NCBI RefSeq assembly: GCF_041435015.1
Contig: NZ_CP107989.1
Location: forward strand, 4,464,001-4,528,000
Length of the DNA: 64,000 nt
Direction of reading: 5' to 3'
Source: Streptomyces canus
GTDB lineage: Bacteria > Actinomycetota > Actinomycetes > Streptomycetales > Streptomycetaceae
Shown: positions 9,055-16,946 of the stretch, one piece after another
How positions within the stretch are numbered: position 1 is the stretch's first letter
Layout of the letters: the number at the start of each line of letters is the position of its first letter
Notes under the pieces: model-generated
The model's input: the letters and a program-made list of their open reading frames with translations, nothing else
The model's database searches: none
What the model was told of the DNA's origin: nothing
Position numbers and translations under genes: made by a program

Positions 9055-9056
9055 TT

Positions 9057-9402
9057 ACGAGTCCAAAATGGCTCCCCGTATGGGAGGACCCACTAATGTG
9101 CAGGTCAGCGGTCCAAGGCGCCGTCGACGCACGCCAGCAGCGGTAAATGTCACGACAGCGCCGCCGTCCGCATCAGCCGACTGACGTCAGTCCGGAACAC
9201 TCGAAAGGCTTGCTCCGGCCGACACCGGCGCCAGGTCGACGACCAGCTGGAGCCCCCGAGGCATCGTTGGCGCGGGATGGCACCACCCGGCACCATCCCG
9301 CGCTTCTGGAAACGCGTGAGCACGCATGGCGCCACAATGAATCGGGTCGTCCATTTCACGTCCCCGCAGCTCAGGGCGCACTATCTCAAGCCCGCCCCGC
9401 CG
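9057..9402. other. Intergenic region between the GtrA-like and RHH genes
   Basis: No gene is supported here. Scattered further boxes of the same operator family occur at 9277-9286 (ATGGCACCAC), 9288-9297 (CGGCACCATC) and 9326-9335 (ATGGCGCCAC). Two of these sit within an inverted repeat GGGATGG...CCATCCC at about 9274-9299. Confidence 0.5.
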
Positions 9403-9456
9403 AGGCGCCATTTAGGCTTGCGGATGGCGCCATCACGGCGCCATACTGGCACCATG
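9403..9456 (+). promoter_or_regulatory. TGGCGCCA operator array overlapping the RHH gene start
   Basis: A box at 9403-9411 (AGGCGCCAT) is followed by three adjacent boxes: GATGGCGCCATC (perfect palindrome, 9423-9434), ACGGCGCCAT (9435-9444) and CTGGCACCATG (9446-9456). The centres of the last three are 9428.5, 9439.5 and 9450.5, exactly 11 bp apart, and the third contains the ATG at 9454. No Shine-Dalgarno sequence precedes that ATG, so either the mRNA is leaderless or the boxes displace normal initiation signals. Autoregulation by the encoded ribbon-helix-helix protein is the simplest reading. Confidence 0.65.
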
Positions 9457-9972
9457 GACCTCACCCCGTATGTCGACTCCCTCCGCCGCGAACTCGCGGT
9501 GGCCGCCGAAAGCGGCGGCGACGAAGCCCGCGAGCTGGCCGAGAGGCTCACCGCTCCCCTGGAGTCGGCGACCCGTCTGACCATGCTCAATGTGCTCTCC
9601 GCCGCGATGGACGAGGTCACCCGCGAACTCGCCCCCGGCTCGGTCGACGTACGGCTGCGTGGACTCGACCCCGACTTCGTGGTGACACCGCCGCCCACCT
9701 ACGGCGGCGCCCCCGCTGAGCCGGCCGCGCCCGCCGAACCGTTCAGGGCCCCGCTCCCGGCCGACGGCGACGACGGGGGCACGGCCCGCGTCAACCTACG
9801 TCTGCCGGCCCACCTCAAGACGCGTGCCGAGGAGGCCGCGACCCGCGAGGGCCTGTCGGTCAACGCGTGGCTGGTGCGCGCTGTGGCGGCCGCCGTCGAC
9901 GGCGGCACCCGGCCGCGTACGACGGAGAAGGCCCAGACCGTCGGACAGAGCTTCACGGGCTGGGTGCGCTAG
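9454..9972 (+). CDS. HicB/CopG-like ribbon-helix-helix regulator
   Basis: A 172-aa protein. The N-terminal 90 residues (DLTPYVDSLRRELAVAAESG onward) form a helical oligomerisation-like region. A Pro/Ala linker follows, then the C-terminal RHH motif ARVNLRLPAHLKTRAEEAA plus EGLSVNAWLVRAVAAAVDGG, as found in HicB/Arc antitoxin-like proteins. No HicA toxin is adjacent. It leads a row of same-strand genes (DUF4097, ABC ATPase, ABC permease), so it is more likely a local repressor of an export operon than half of a toxin-antitoxin pair. Its start codon lies inside the operator array. Confidence 0.75.
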   Translation: MDLTPYVDSLRRELAVAAESGGDEARELAERLTAPLESATRLTMLNVLSAAMDEVTRELAPGSVDVRLRGLDPDFVVTPPPTYGGAPAEPAAPAEPFRAPLPADGDDGGTARVNLRLPAHLKTRAEEAATREGLSVNAWLVRAVAAAVDGGTRPRTTEKAQTVGQSFTGWVR

Positions 9973-10067
9973 CCGCGCCCGCCAACACCCCCCAAGAAAC
10001 CAGCACAGCACCCACACCACGTCCCACCAGCGGGGACGACCCGAAGACCCAAGAGGACGGGACAGCC

Positions 10068-10916
10068 ATGCCTTCTTTCGACACTCCCGAAGCGATCTCG
10101 GTCACGGCGCGCGTGGAGGCCGGTTCCATCCAGTTCACCGCGGACGACCGCCTCGACACGGTCGTCGATGTGCGGCCCCGCGACCCGAAGAAGGACCTGG
10201 ACGTACGGGCGGCCGAGCAGACCGAGGTCACGTACACGGGCGGCGTACTGACCGTCAGGACGCCCAAGGGCAATCTGCTGGGGCTCGGCCGCACCGGCAC
10301 CGTCGACGTCACGGTCGAACTGCCCGCGGACTCGCGCATCGACATGACAGGTGCCTGGGCCCAGGTGCTGGGCGAGGGCCGGCTCGGCGAGGTCCACGTG
10401 AAGACCTCGTCCGGCGACGTCCGCCTCGACACGACGGGTCCGCTCCAGCTGACCGCGTCGCACGGCTCGATCACCGTGGACCGTGTCGAGGGCCGGGCCG
10501 AGATCACCACCAGCTCCGGCAGCCTGCGCGTCGGCCTCCTCGATGGCCCCGCGGTCCTGAAGAACTCGCACGGCACCACGACCGTCGACGCCGCGACCGG
10601 CGAGCTGCGGGTGAGCGGCGCCAACGGCGACATCGAGATCCGGCGCGCCGAGGACTCGGTCACCGCCACCACCGCCCACGGCACCCTGCGGGTGGGCGAA
10701 GTGGCGCGTGGCACCGTCCAGTTGGAGACCAACTACGGCGCCATCGACGTTGGTGTCCGCGAAGGCACGGCCGCCTGGCTCGACGTCAGCTCTGGCTCGG
10801 GCCAGGTGCGCAACACGCTCAGCGCGTCCGAGAGCCCGGAGCAGACCGAGGACACGGTCAAGATCCGCGCTCGCACCAAGTACGGCAACATCGACGTCCG
10901 CCGCGCCAGGGCCTGA
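10068..10916 (+). CDS. DUF4097-type beta-strand-repeat protein
   Basis: A 282-aa protein made of repeated short beta-hairpin units with turns such as KTSSGDVRL, TASHGSITV, TTSSGSLRV, KNSHGTTTV, SGANGDIEI, TTAHGTLRV and KYGNIDV, diagnostic of the DUF4097 'adhesin-like' right-handed beta solenoid. There is no signal peptide or transmembrane segment, so a cytoplasmic location is predicted. The ATG at 10068 has AAGAGGACGGGA upstream. It lies 60 bp before an ABC ATPase, an association common in Streptomyces; its role (scaffold, sensor or exporter accessory) is unknown. Confidence 0.8.
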   Translation: MPSFDTPEAISVTARVEAGSIQFTADDRLDTVVDVRPRDPKKDLDVRAAEQTEVTYTGGVLTVRTPKGNLLGLGRTGTVDVTVELPADSRIDMTGAWAQVLGEGRLGEVHVKTSSGDVRLDTTGPLQLTASHGSITVDRVEGRAEITTSSGSLRVGLLDGPAVLKNSHGTTTVDAATGELRVSGANGDIEIRRAEDSVTATTAHGTLRVGEVARGTVQLETNYGAIDVGVREGTAAWLDVSSGSGQVRNTLSASESPEQTEDTVKIRARTKYGNIDVRRARA

Positions 10917-10976
10917 GCACCACCCCGCCAACCGGCCCCTTCCCCTTATCACTTCAGCCTTCGATCGGAGGGCCCC

Positions 10977-11978
10977 ATGCCTTCATCTGTCATGCCCACG
11001 CCCAGGCAAGGTGACGGTCCGCAGTCGTCGGCCGCCGTCTCCACCGTCGGTCTGCGCAAGTCGTACGGCGACAAGACCGTCCTCGACGGCATCGATCTGC
11101 GTATCCCGGCCGGGTCCGTGTTCGCGTTGCTGGGGCCCAACGGCGCCGGCAAGACCACCGCCGTGAAGATCCTTTCCACGCTCATCACCGCCGACGGCGG
11201 ACAGGCCCAGGTCGCGGGCCACGACGTCGCCACGTCACCGGACGGCGTGCGCGCCGCGATCGGTGTCACCGGGCAGTTCTCCGCCGTCGACGGCCTCATC
11301 ACCGGCGAGGAGAACCTGCTCCTCATGGCGGACCTGCACCACCTGTCCAAGGCCGAGGGCAGGCGAGTCACCGCCGAGCTGCTGGAACAGTTCGATCTCA
11401 CCGAGGCCGCGAGCAAGCCCGCCTCCACCTACTCCGGCGGCATGAAGCGCCGCCTCGACATCGCCATGACTCTGGTCGGCAAGCCGAGGGTCATCTTCCT
11501 CGACGAACCGACCACCGGCCTCGACCCCCGTTCCCGCCACAACATGTGGCAGATCATCCGCGAACTCGTCTCCGACGGCGTCACCGTCTTCCTCACCACC
11601 CAGTACCTGGAGGAGGCCGACGAACTCGCCGACCGCATCGCGGTGCTGAACGACGGCAAGATCGCCGCCGAGGGCACCGCCGACGAACTGAAGCGGCTGG
11701 TCCCCGGCGGTCACGTCCGGCTCCGCTTCACCGACCCGGACGCCTACCGGTCCGCTGCCTCCGCCCTGCGCGAGGCCGCCCGGGACGACGAGGCACTCGC
11801 GCTGCAGATCCCCAGCGACGGCAGCCAGCGCGAACTGCGCTCCATCCTCGACTGGCTGGACGCCGCCGGCGTAGCGGCCGACGAGCTGACCATGCACTCC
11901 CCCGACCTCGACGACGTGTTCTTCGCCCTGACCGGCGAAGCCGACCGAACCGACAAGAAAGGTGAGGCTGTCCGATGA
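10977..11978 (+). CDS. DrrA-family ABC transporter ATP-binding protein
   Basis: A 333-aa ATPase of the daunorubicin-resistance (DrrA/ABC-2) class. Walker A is LLGPNGAGKTTAVKIL, the signature is YSGGMKRRLDIAMTL, Walker B is VIFLDEPTTGLDP, and the H-loop region is TVFLTTQYLEEADELADR. The C-terminal extension after about residue 230 (GHVRLRFTDPDAYRSA...) is typical of DrrA proteins. It overlaps the permease gene by 4 bp. Together they should form an exporter of a drug, lipid or peptide; the substrate cannot be read from sequence. Confidence 0.93.
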   Translation: MPSSVMPTPRQGDGPQSSAAVSTVGLRKSYGDKTVLDGIDLRIPAGSVFALLGPNGAGKTTAVKILSTLITADGGQAQVAGHDVATSPDGVRAAIGVTGQFSAVDGLITGEENLLLMADLHHLSKAEGRRVTAELLEQFDLTEAASKPASTYSGGMKRRLDIAMTLVGKPRVIFLDEPTTGLDPRSRHNMWQIIRELVSDGVTVFLTTQYLEEADELADRIAVLNDGKIAAEGTADELKRLVPGGHVRLRFTDPDAYRSAASALREAARDDEALALQIPSDGSQRELRSILDWLDAAGVAADELTMHSPDLDDVFFALTGEADRTDKKGEAVR

Positions 11979-12793
11979 GCTCCCCCCTGGCTCCCGCCCG
12001 CCCGACCCGGATCTCGCTCGCCGTGCGGGACTCGAGCACGATGCTGCGCCGCAACTTGCTGCACGCGCGCCGCTACCCGTCCCTCACCCTGAACCTGCTG
12101 CTCACGCCGATCGTCCTCCTGCTGCTCTTCGTCTACGTCTTCGGCGACGTGATGAGCGCGGGCATCGGCGGCGGAGGCGCCGATCGCTCGGAGTACATCG
12201 CGTATCTCGTCCCGGGCATCCTGCTGATGACCATCGGCGGCACCCTGGTCGGCACAGCGGTGTCCGTCTCCATGGACATGACCGAGGGCATCATCGCCCG
12301 CTTCCGGACCATGGCGATCCACCGCGGCTCCGTGCTCATCGGGCACGTCATCGGCAGCGTGCTGCAGTCGGTCATCAGCGTGGTTCTCGTCGGCGCCGTC
12401 GGCGTGGCCATCGGCTTCCGCTCCACGGACGCCTCGGCCCTGGAGTGGCTGGCGGCATTCGGGCTGCTCACGCTGTTCGCCCTGGCGTTCACCTGGATCG
12501 CGGTCGGGATGGGGATGGTCAGCCCCAGCGCCGAGGCAGCCAGCAACAACGCGCTGCCGCTGGTCTTCCTGCCGCTCATCTCCAGCGCCTTCGTTCCGGT
12601 CGACGCGATGCCGGGCTGGTTCCAGCCGATCGCCGAGTACCAGCCGTTCACGCCCGCCATCGAGACCCTGCGCGGGTTGCTGCTCGGCACCGAGATCGGC
12701 AACAACTGGTGGATCACCATCGTCTGGTGCCTGGGCCTCGCGGCGCTCGGCTACCGCTGGTCGAAGGCGGTGTTCGACCGCGACCCGAAGTAA
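11975..12793 (+). CDS. DrrB-family ABC-2 permease
   Basis: A 272-aa integral membrane partner of the preceding ATPase. Six hydrophobic segments are visible, with the ABC-2 pattern LVPGILLMTIGGTLVG and the C-terminal conserved FVPVDAMPGWFQPIAEYQPF followed by TPAIETLRGLLLG, which is characteristic of DrrB/ABC-2 exporters. The ATG overlaps the ATPase stop (4 bp), which implies coupled translation. The gene ends the exporter unit and converges on kdpD. Confidence 0.92.
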   Translation: MSSPLAPARPTRISLAVRDSSTMLRRNLLHARRYPSLTLNLLLTPIVLLLLFVYVFGDVMSAGIGGGGADRSEYIAYLVPGILLMTIGGTLVGTAVSVSMDMTEGIIARFRTMAIHRGSVLIGHVIGSVLQSVISVVLVGAVGVAIGFRSTDASALEWLAAFGLLTLFALAFTWIAVGMGMVSPSAEAASNNALPLVFLPLISSAFVPVDAMPGWFQPIAEYQPFTPAIETLRGLLLGTEIGNNWWITIVWCLGLAALGYRWSKAVFDRDPK

Positions 12794-12829
12794 CCGCACG
12801 GACTGCCTCCGGCAGCTCGTCACGCCCGC

Positions 12830-12868
12830 GGGCGGCGTACACCGGCACTACGTCGGCGTACGCCGCCC
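12830..12868. terminator. Bidirectional hairpin between exporter operon and kdpD
   Basis: Perfect 11-bp stem (GGGCGGCGTAC at 12830-12840 pairing with GTACGCCGCCC at 12858-12868) with a 17-nt loop, located between convergent stop codons. No T-tract is present, as is usual for Streptomyces terminators. Confidence 0.65.
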
Positions 12869-12906
12869 CGGCGGCATTCTGCATCAGCGCCTGTCGCTCA
12901 ACACCC

Positions 12907-15459
12907 CTACGCGATCGCCGTAGTGGACAGGTCCGGTTCCGGCGGTGGCGGGTGGCTCGCCGCCATGGGCAGGGTCAGCACCATGGTGAGGCCGCCGCCC
13001 GGTGTGTCCTCGGCGTGCAGGGTGCCGCCGATGGCCTCCGTGAAGCCGCGGGCGACCGCGAGTCCGAGGCCGACGCCGTTGCCGCGCGGGGAGTCGCCGT
13101 AGCGCTGGAAGGGTTCGAAGATGCGGTCCTTGGCCTCGTCAGGGACGCCCGGACCTCGGTCCACGACCCGGACCTCGACCCGGTCGGCGATGGCGCTCGC
13201 CTTCACCAGCACCCGTGTGTCCGCAGGGCTGTACTTGACGGCGTTCTCGACCACGTTGGCCACGGCCCGCTCCAGGAGGCCCCGGTCGACGTCGACCATC
13301 GGCAGGGTCTCCGACACGTCCATGTCGACACTGTCCTCGGGGACGCCGCCGAGCGCCATCGGGATCACCTCGTCGAGATCCGTCTCGCGGATGAGCGGGG
13401 TGACCGTGCCGGTCTGGAGGCGCGACATGTCGAGGAGGTTGCCGACGAGGTGGTCGAGGCGGTCGGCGCCCTCCTCGATGGCCTCCAGCAGGTCCGCCTG
13501 GTCCTGCTCCGACCACTCGACGTCGTCCGAGCGCAGGGACGTCACCGCCGCCTTGATCCCGGCGAGCGGGGTACGCAGGTCATGGCTGACGGCGGCCAGC
13601 AACGCGGTGCGGATGCGGTTGCCCTCGGCGAGCGCCCGGGCCCGGTCCGCCTCCTCCTGCAGCCTCCGGCGGTCCAGGACGACGACGGCCTGCGCGGCGA
13701 AGGCCGCGAGGACGCGTCGGTCCTCGGCCGGCAGCACCCGTCCCGTCAGGGCCAGTGCCATGTGGTCGCCGACCGGTACGTCGACGTCCGCGTCGTCGGG
13801 GACGGCACAGGGCCGCGGGCCCACGCTCCCGGCGCAGGTCCACGGCGCGACGTCGCTCTCGCGCTCCAGCAGCGCCACCGACTCCATGCCGAAGGTCTCC
13901 CGGACTCGTTCGAGGAGCGCCTCCAGTGTGGTCTCGCCGCGCAGGACGTTGCCGGCGAGGAAGGAGAGGATCTCCGACTCGGCGCGCAGACGCGCCGCCT
14001 GGTGGGTGCGGCTGGCGGCCAGGTCCACGACCGAGGCGACGGACACGGCGACTCCGACGAAGATCGCGATGGCGACGATGTTCTTCGGGTCGGCGATGGT
14101 CAGGGTGTGGACGGGTGGGGTGAAGTACCAGTTCAGCAGGAGGGAACCGGCCGCCGCCGAGGCCAGGGCGGGGAAGAGGCCGCCCAGCAGGGCCGCCGCC
14201 ACCGTCATGGCCAGGAACAGCAGCATGTCGTTGGCGAGCCCGACGTCCGGGGACATGCTCCGTAGTAGCCAGGTCAGCAGGACGGGGCCGCCCAGGCCGG
14301 CGAGCCAGCCCCAGATCAGGCGGGTCCGGCCGAGGCGGGCGCTCCGGGCGACCGGGAGTCCCCGCCCCTTGCCGACCTCGTCGTGGGTGATGAGGTGGAC
14401 GTCGAGGTCGGGCCCGGAGTCGCGGGCGACCGTGGCGCCGACACCTGGGCCGAAGGCGTATTGCCAGCCCTTGCGGCGGGAGACACCCAGCACGATCTGG
14501 GTGGCGTTGACCCCGCGCGAGAAATCGAGGAGCGCGACCGGTATGTCGTCGCCGACGACGTGGTGGAAGGTGCCACCGAGGTCCTCTACGAGGGTGCGCT
14601 GGACGGCCAGCTCCTTCGGGGAGGCCGCGGTCAGACCGTCGCTGCGGGATATGTAGACAGCCAGCACCTCGCCGCCCGCGCCCTTCTCCGCCAGCCGGGC
14701 CGCGCGGCGGATGAGCGTCCGGCCCTCGGGGCCACCGGTGAGCCCGACGACGATCCGCTCGCGCGAGCCCCAGATCGTGGAGACCCGGTGCTCGCTGCGG
14801 TACTCGGTCAGATAGGCGTCGACCCGGTCGGCCACCCACAGCAGCGCCAACTCCCGCAGGGCGGTGAGGTTCCCGGGCCGGAAGTAGTTGGAGAGGGCCG
14901 CGTCGACCTTGTCCGGCTTGTAAATGTTGCCGTGCGCCATCCTGCGCCGCAGCGCCTGCGGGGACATGTCGACCAGCTCGATCTGGTCGGCCCGGCGTAC
15001 GACCTCGTCCGGCACGGTCTCCCGCTGCCGTACACCCGTGATCGACTCCACGACGTCCCCCAGCGACTCCAGGTGCTGGATGTTCACCGTGGAGACGACG
15101 TCGATCCCCGCCGCCAGCAGTTCCTCCACGTCCTGCCAGCGCTTCTCGTTGCGCGAGCCGGGGATGTTGGTGTGGGCGAGTTCGTCCACCAGCGCCACAT
15201 CGGGGCGGCGCGCGAGGACCGCGTCCACGTCCATCTCCGTGAAAGTGCTGTCCCGGTAGGCCAGTTCCCTGCGCGAAATCTGCTCCAGGCCGTGCAGCAT
15301 CACCTCGGTGCGCGGCCGGTGGTGGTGCTCGACGAAGGCGACCACGCAGTCGGTGCCCCGCTCCACGCGACGGTGCGCCTCGGACAGCATGGCGTAGGTC
15401 TTGCCGACGCCGGGGGCCGCGCCGAGGTAGATCCGGAGCTTGCCGCGTGCCATGTTCAT
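12907..15459 (-). CDS. kdpD: KdpD, potassium/turgor sensor histidine kinase
   Basis: An 850-aa kinase that phosphorylates KdpE when K+ is limiting. Order of domains: N-terminal KdpD domain with Walker A GAAPGVGKT (residues 13-21) and DELAHTNIPGSRNEKRWQDV; a universal-stress-protein module (GLTGGPEGRTLIRRAARLAE); a four-helix DUF4118 membrane region near 400-500; a GAF-like segment; the HisKA box AVSHDLRTPLAGIKAA with phospho-His near residue 625; and the HATPase with VVENAVKYSP and GVGLGLAVARGF. The ATG at 15459 overlaps the kdpE stop as ATGA. A second, orphan KdpD-like kinase lies at 23699-26218. Confidence 0.96.
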   Translation of the reverse strand: MNMARGKLRIYLGAAPGVGKTYAMLSEAHRRVERGTDCVVAFVEHHHRPRTEVMLHGLEQISRRELAYRDSTFTEMDVDAVLARRPDVALVDELAHTNIPGSRNEKRWQDVEELLAAGIDVVSTVNIQHLESLGDVVESITGVRQRETVPDEVVRRADQIELVDMSPQALRRRMAHGNIYKPDKVDAALSNYFRPGNLTALRELALLWVADRVDAYLTEYRSEHRVSTIWGSRERIVVGLTGGPEGRTLIRRAARLAEKGAGGEVLAVYISRSDGLTAASPKELAVQRTLVEDLGGTFHHVVGDDIPVALLDFSRGVNATQIVLGVSRRKGWQYAFGPGVGATVARDSGPDLDVHLITHDEVGKGRGLPVARSARLGRTRLIWGWLAGLGGPVLLTWLLRSMSPDVGLANDMLLFLAMTVAAALLGGLFPALASAAAGSLLLNWYFTPPVHTLTIADPKNIVAIAIFVGVAVSVASVVDLAASRTHQAARLRAESEILSFLAGNVLRGETTLEALLERVRETFGMESVALLERESDVAPWTCAGSVGPRPCAVPDDADVDVPVGDHMALALTGRVLPAEDRRVLAAFAAQAVVVLDRRRLQEEADRARALAEGNRIRTALLAAVSHDLRTPLAGIKAAVTSLRSDDVEWSEQDQADLLEAIEEGADRLDHLVGNLLDMSRLQTGTVTPLIRETDLDEVIPMALGGVPEDSVDMDVSETLPMVDVDRGLLERAVANVVENAVKYSPADTRVLVKASAIADRVEVRVVDRGPGVPDEAKDRIFEPFQRYGDSPRGNGVGLGLAVARGFTEAIGGTLHAEDTPGGGLTMVLTLPMAASHPPPPEPDLSTTAIA

Positions 15460-16139
15460 CCTTCGAAGCGGTAGCCCATGCCGGGCTCGGTGATGAGATA
15501 GCGGGGGTGGGCGGGGTCTGTTTCCAGTTTGCGCCGCAGCTGGGCCATGTAGACGCGGAGGTAGTTGGTCTTGTTGCTCTGGGACACGCCCCACACCTCC
15601 TGGAGCAGGTGCTTCTGTGTGATCAGCCGCCCGGGGCTGGTCACCAGGATCTCCAGCAGGTGCCACTCGGTGGGCGTGAGCCGTACGTCGTGATCGCCCC
15701 GTACGGCCTTCTTGGCGAGCAGGTCGATGGTGAAGTCAGCCGTCTCGACCAGGGTCGCCCCCGGCGCGAGCGGCACCTCCTCGGTGCGGCGGACGGCGGC
15801 CCGCAGCCGGGCGAGCAGTTCGTTCATGCTGAACGGCTTGGTGACGTAGTCGTCGGCGCCTGCGTCCAGCGCGGCGACCTTCTCGTCGGACGCCTGCCGC
15901 GCGGACAGAACGAGGATCGGCACCCTGGTCCAGGCCCGCAGCCCCTTGATGACGTCGACACCGTCCATGTCGGGCAGCCCGAGGTCGAGGAGGACCACGT
16001 CGGGCTGCCGGGCAGCCGCGAGCCGGAGCGCGGTGGTGCCGTCGGGGGCCGCGTCGACCCCGTACTGGCGTGCCTGGAGATTGATGAGGAGGGCCCGTAC
16101 GAGCTGCGGGTCGTCCTCCACCACCAGCACCCGTGTCAT
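15456..16139 (-). CDS. kdpE: KdpE, OmpR/PhoB-class response regulator
   Basis: A 227-aa regulator with the receiver domain RVLVVEDDPQLVRALL (acidic pocket), VVLLDLGLPDMDGVDV (phospho-Asp) and DDYVTKPFSMNELLARL (conserved Lys), followed by a winged helix with RLTPTEWHLLEILVTSPGRL and KTNYLRVYMAQLRRKLE. Such regulators bind tandem 11-bp direct repeats, and repeats of that design occur at six promoters in this window. Start 16139 follows AGGAAAGG. It is separated from kdpC by a strong hairpin, and its own leader lacks the repeats, so kdpED probably has a separate, non-autoregulated promoter. Confidence 0.96.
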   Translation of the reverse strand: MTRVLVVEDDPQLVRALLINLQARQYGVDAAPDGTTALRLAAARQPDVVLLDLGLPDMDGVDVIKGLRAWTRVPILVLSARQASDEKVAALDAGADDYVTKPFSMNELLARLRAAVRRTEEVPLAPGATLVETADFTIDLLAKKAVRGDHDVRLTPTEWHLLEILVTSPGRLITQKHLLQEVWGVSQSNKTNYLRVYMAQLRRKLETDPAHPRYLITEPGMGYRFEG

Positions 16140-16209
16140 GGGCGTGCGCCTTTCCTGTCGTACGTCGGGCTGTAAGCGCCGGAGGCCGTGCAACCGACCT
16201 CATGGCGGT

Positions 16210-16252
16210 GGGAGTCGGCGGAACCCGGTTCTCCCCGGATCCGCCGACTCCC
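16210..16252 (-). terminator. Hairpin between kdpC and kdpE
   Basis: Perfect 13-bp stem: GGGAGTCGGCGGA (16210-16222) with TCCGCCGACTCCC (16240-16252), 17-nt loop. It lies 21 bp beyond the kdpC stop and 71 bp before the kdpE start, and probably terminates or attenuates kdpFABC transcription so that the structural operon and the regulator pair are expressed separately. Confidence 0.7.
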
Positions 16253-16272
16253 CTGTGGATCGCGTAACGCCA

Positions 16273-16941
16273 TCAGCTCTTCGCCGCGAGTTCCTTGAGC
16301 GCGATGTTGAGTTCGAGAACGTTCACCCGGGGCTCGCCGATGAAGCCGAGGGTGCGGCTCTCGGTGTGGTCGTCGACCAGCTTCTGCACCTGGACCACGG
16401 AGAGGCCGTTTTTCTCGGCGATCCGGTGAACCTGGATGTCCGCGTACTGCGGGGAGATGTCCGGGTCGAGACCGGAACCGGAGGAGGTCACCGCGTCGGC
16501 GGGCACCTCGGACGGCTTCACCGTGTAGCCGTTCACCGAGTTGTCCTTGACGACGGCCTTCTTGGCGGCGGTCACCCAATCGATCAAATCCTTGTTGTCG
16601 GCGGACCGGTTGGTGGCGCCGGACAGGATCAGCTTGTACTGGGTGTTCACGCTGTTGCTGCCGAGGCCGTTCTGCGGGCGCCCCTGGAACCACTTCAGGT
16701 CGGGCTCCGGGGTCTCCTGGCCCTTCTTCAACGGCAGGTTGTACGACTGCCCGATCAGGGACGAGCCGACGACCTTGCCGTCCGACGTGATCTCGGAGCC
16801 GTTGGCCTGGTCGCTGAACAACCCCTGGGCGATACCGGTCACCACCAGCGGGTAGATGACGCCGGTCACCAGGGTCAGCACGAGGAGGGCGCGCAGGCCG
16901 GCCCAGAGCAACCGGGCGGTGTTCATAACCGAGTTGTTCAT
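16273..16941 (-). CDS. kdpC: KdpC, accessory subunit of the K+-transporting ATPase
   Basis: A 222-aa subunit with one N-terminal membrane helix (LLWAGLRALLVLTLVTGVIYPLVVTGIAQ region) and a periplasm-type domain containing GSSLIGQ, WFQGRPQ, SGSGLDPDISPQYADIQVHR and NVLELN, all hallmarks of KdpC. It stabilises the KdpA/KdpB complex. It begins 5 bp after the kdpB stop. Confidence 0.96.
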   Translation of the reverse strand: MNNSVMNTARLLWAGLRALLVLTLVTGVIYPLVVTGIAQGLFSDQANGSEITSDGKVVGSSLIGQSYNLPLKKGQETPEPDLKWFQGRPQNGLGSNSVNTQYKLILSGATNRSADNKDLIDWVTAAKKAVVKDNSVNGYTVKPSEVPADAVTSSGSGLDPDISPQYADIQVHRIAEKNGLSVVQVQKLVDDHTESRTLGFIGEPRVNVLELNIALKELAAKS

Positions 16942-16946
16942 GGGGA

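Noticed and set aside
6866..9055. 729-codon minus-strand frame spanning the hypothetical gene, the integrase remnant and the GtrA-like gene
   Set aside because: It crosses real genes in other frames and carries no consistent codon bias or domain; it is a composition artefact.
9454..9972. HicB antitoxin of a HicAB toxin-antitoxin pair
   Set aside because: No HicA-sized gene is adjacent; neighbours are a DUF4097 protein and an ABC exporter, so a stand-alone regulator is more likely.
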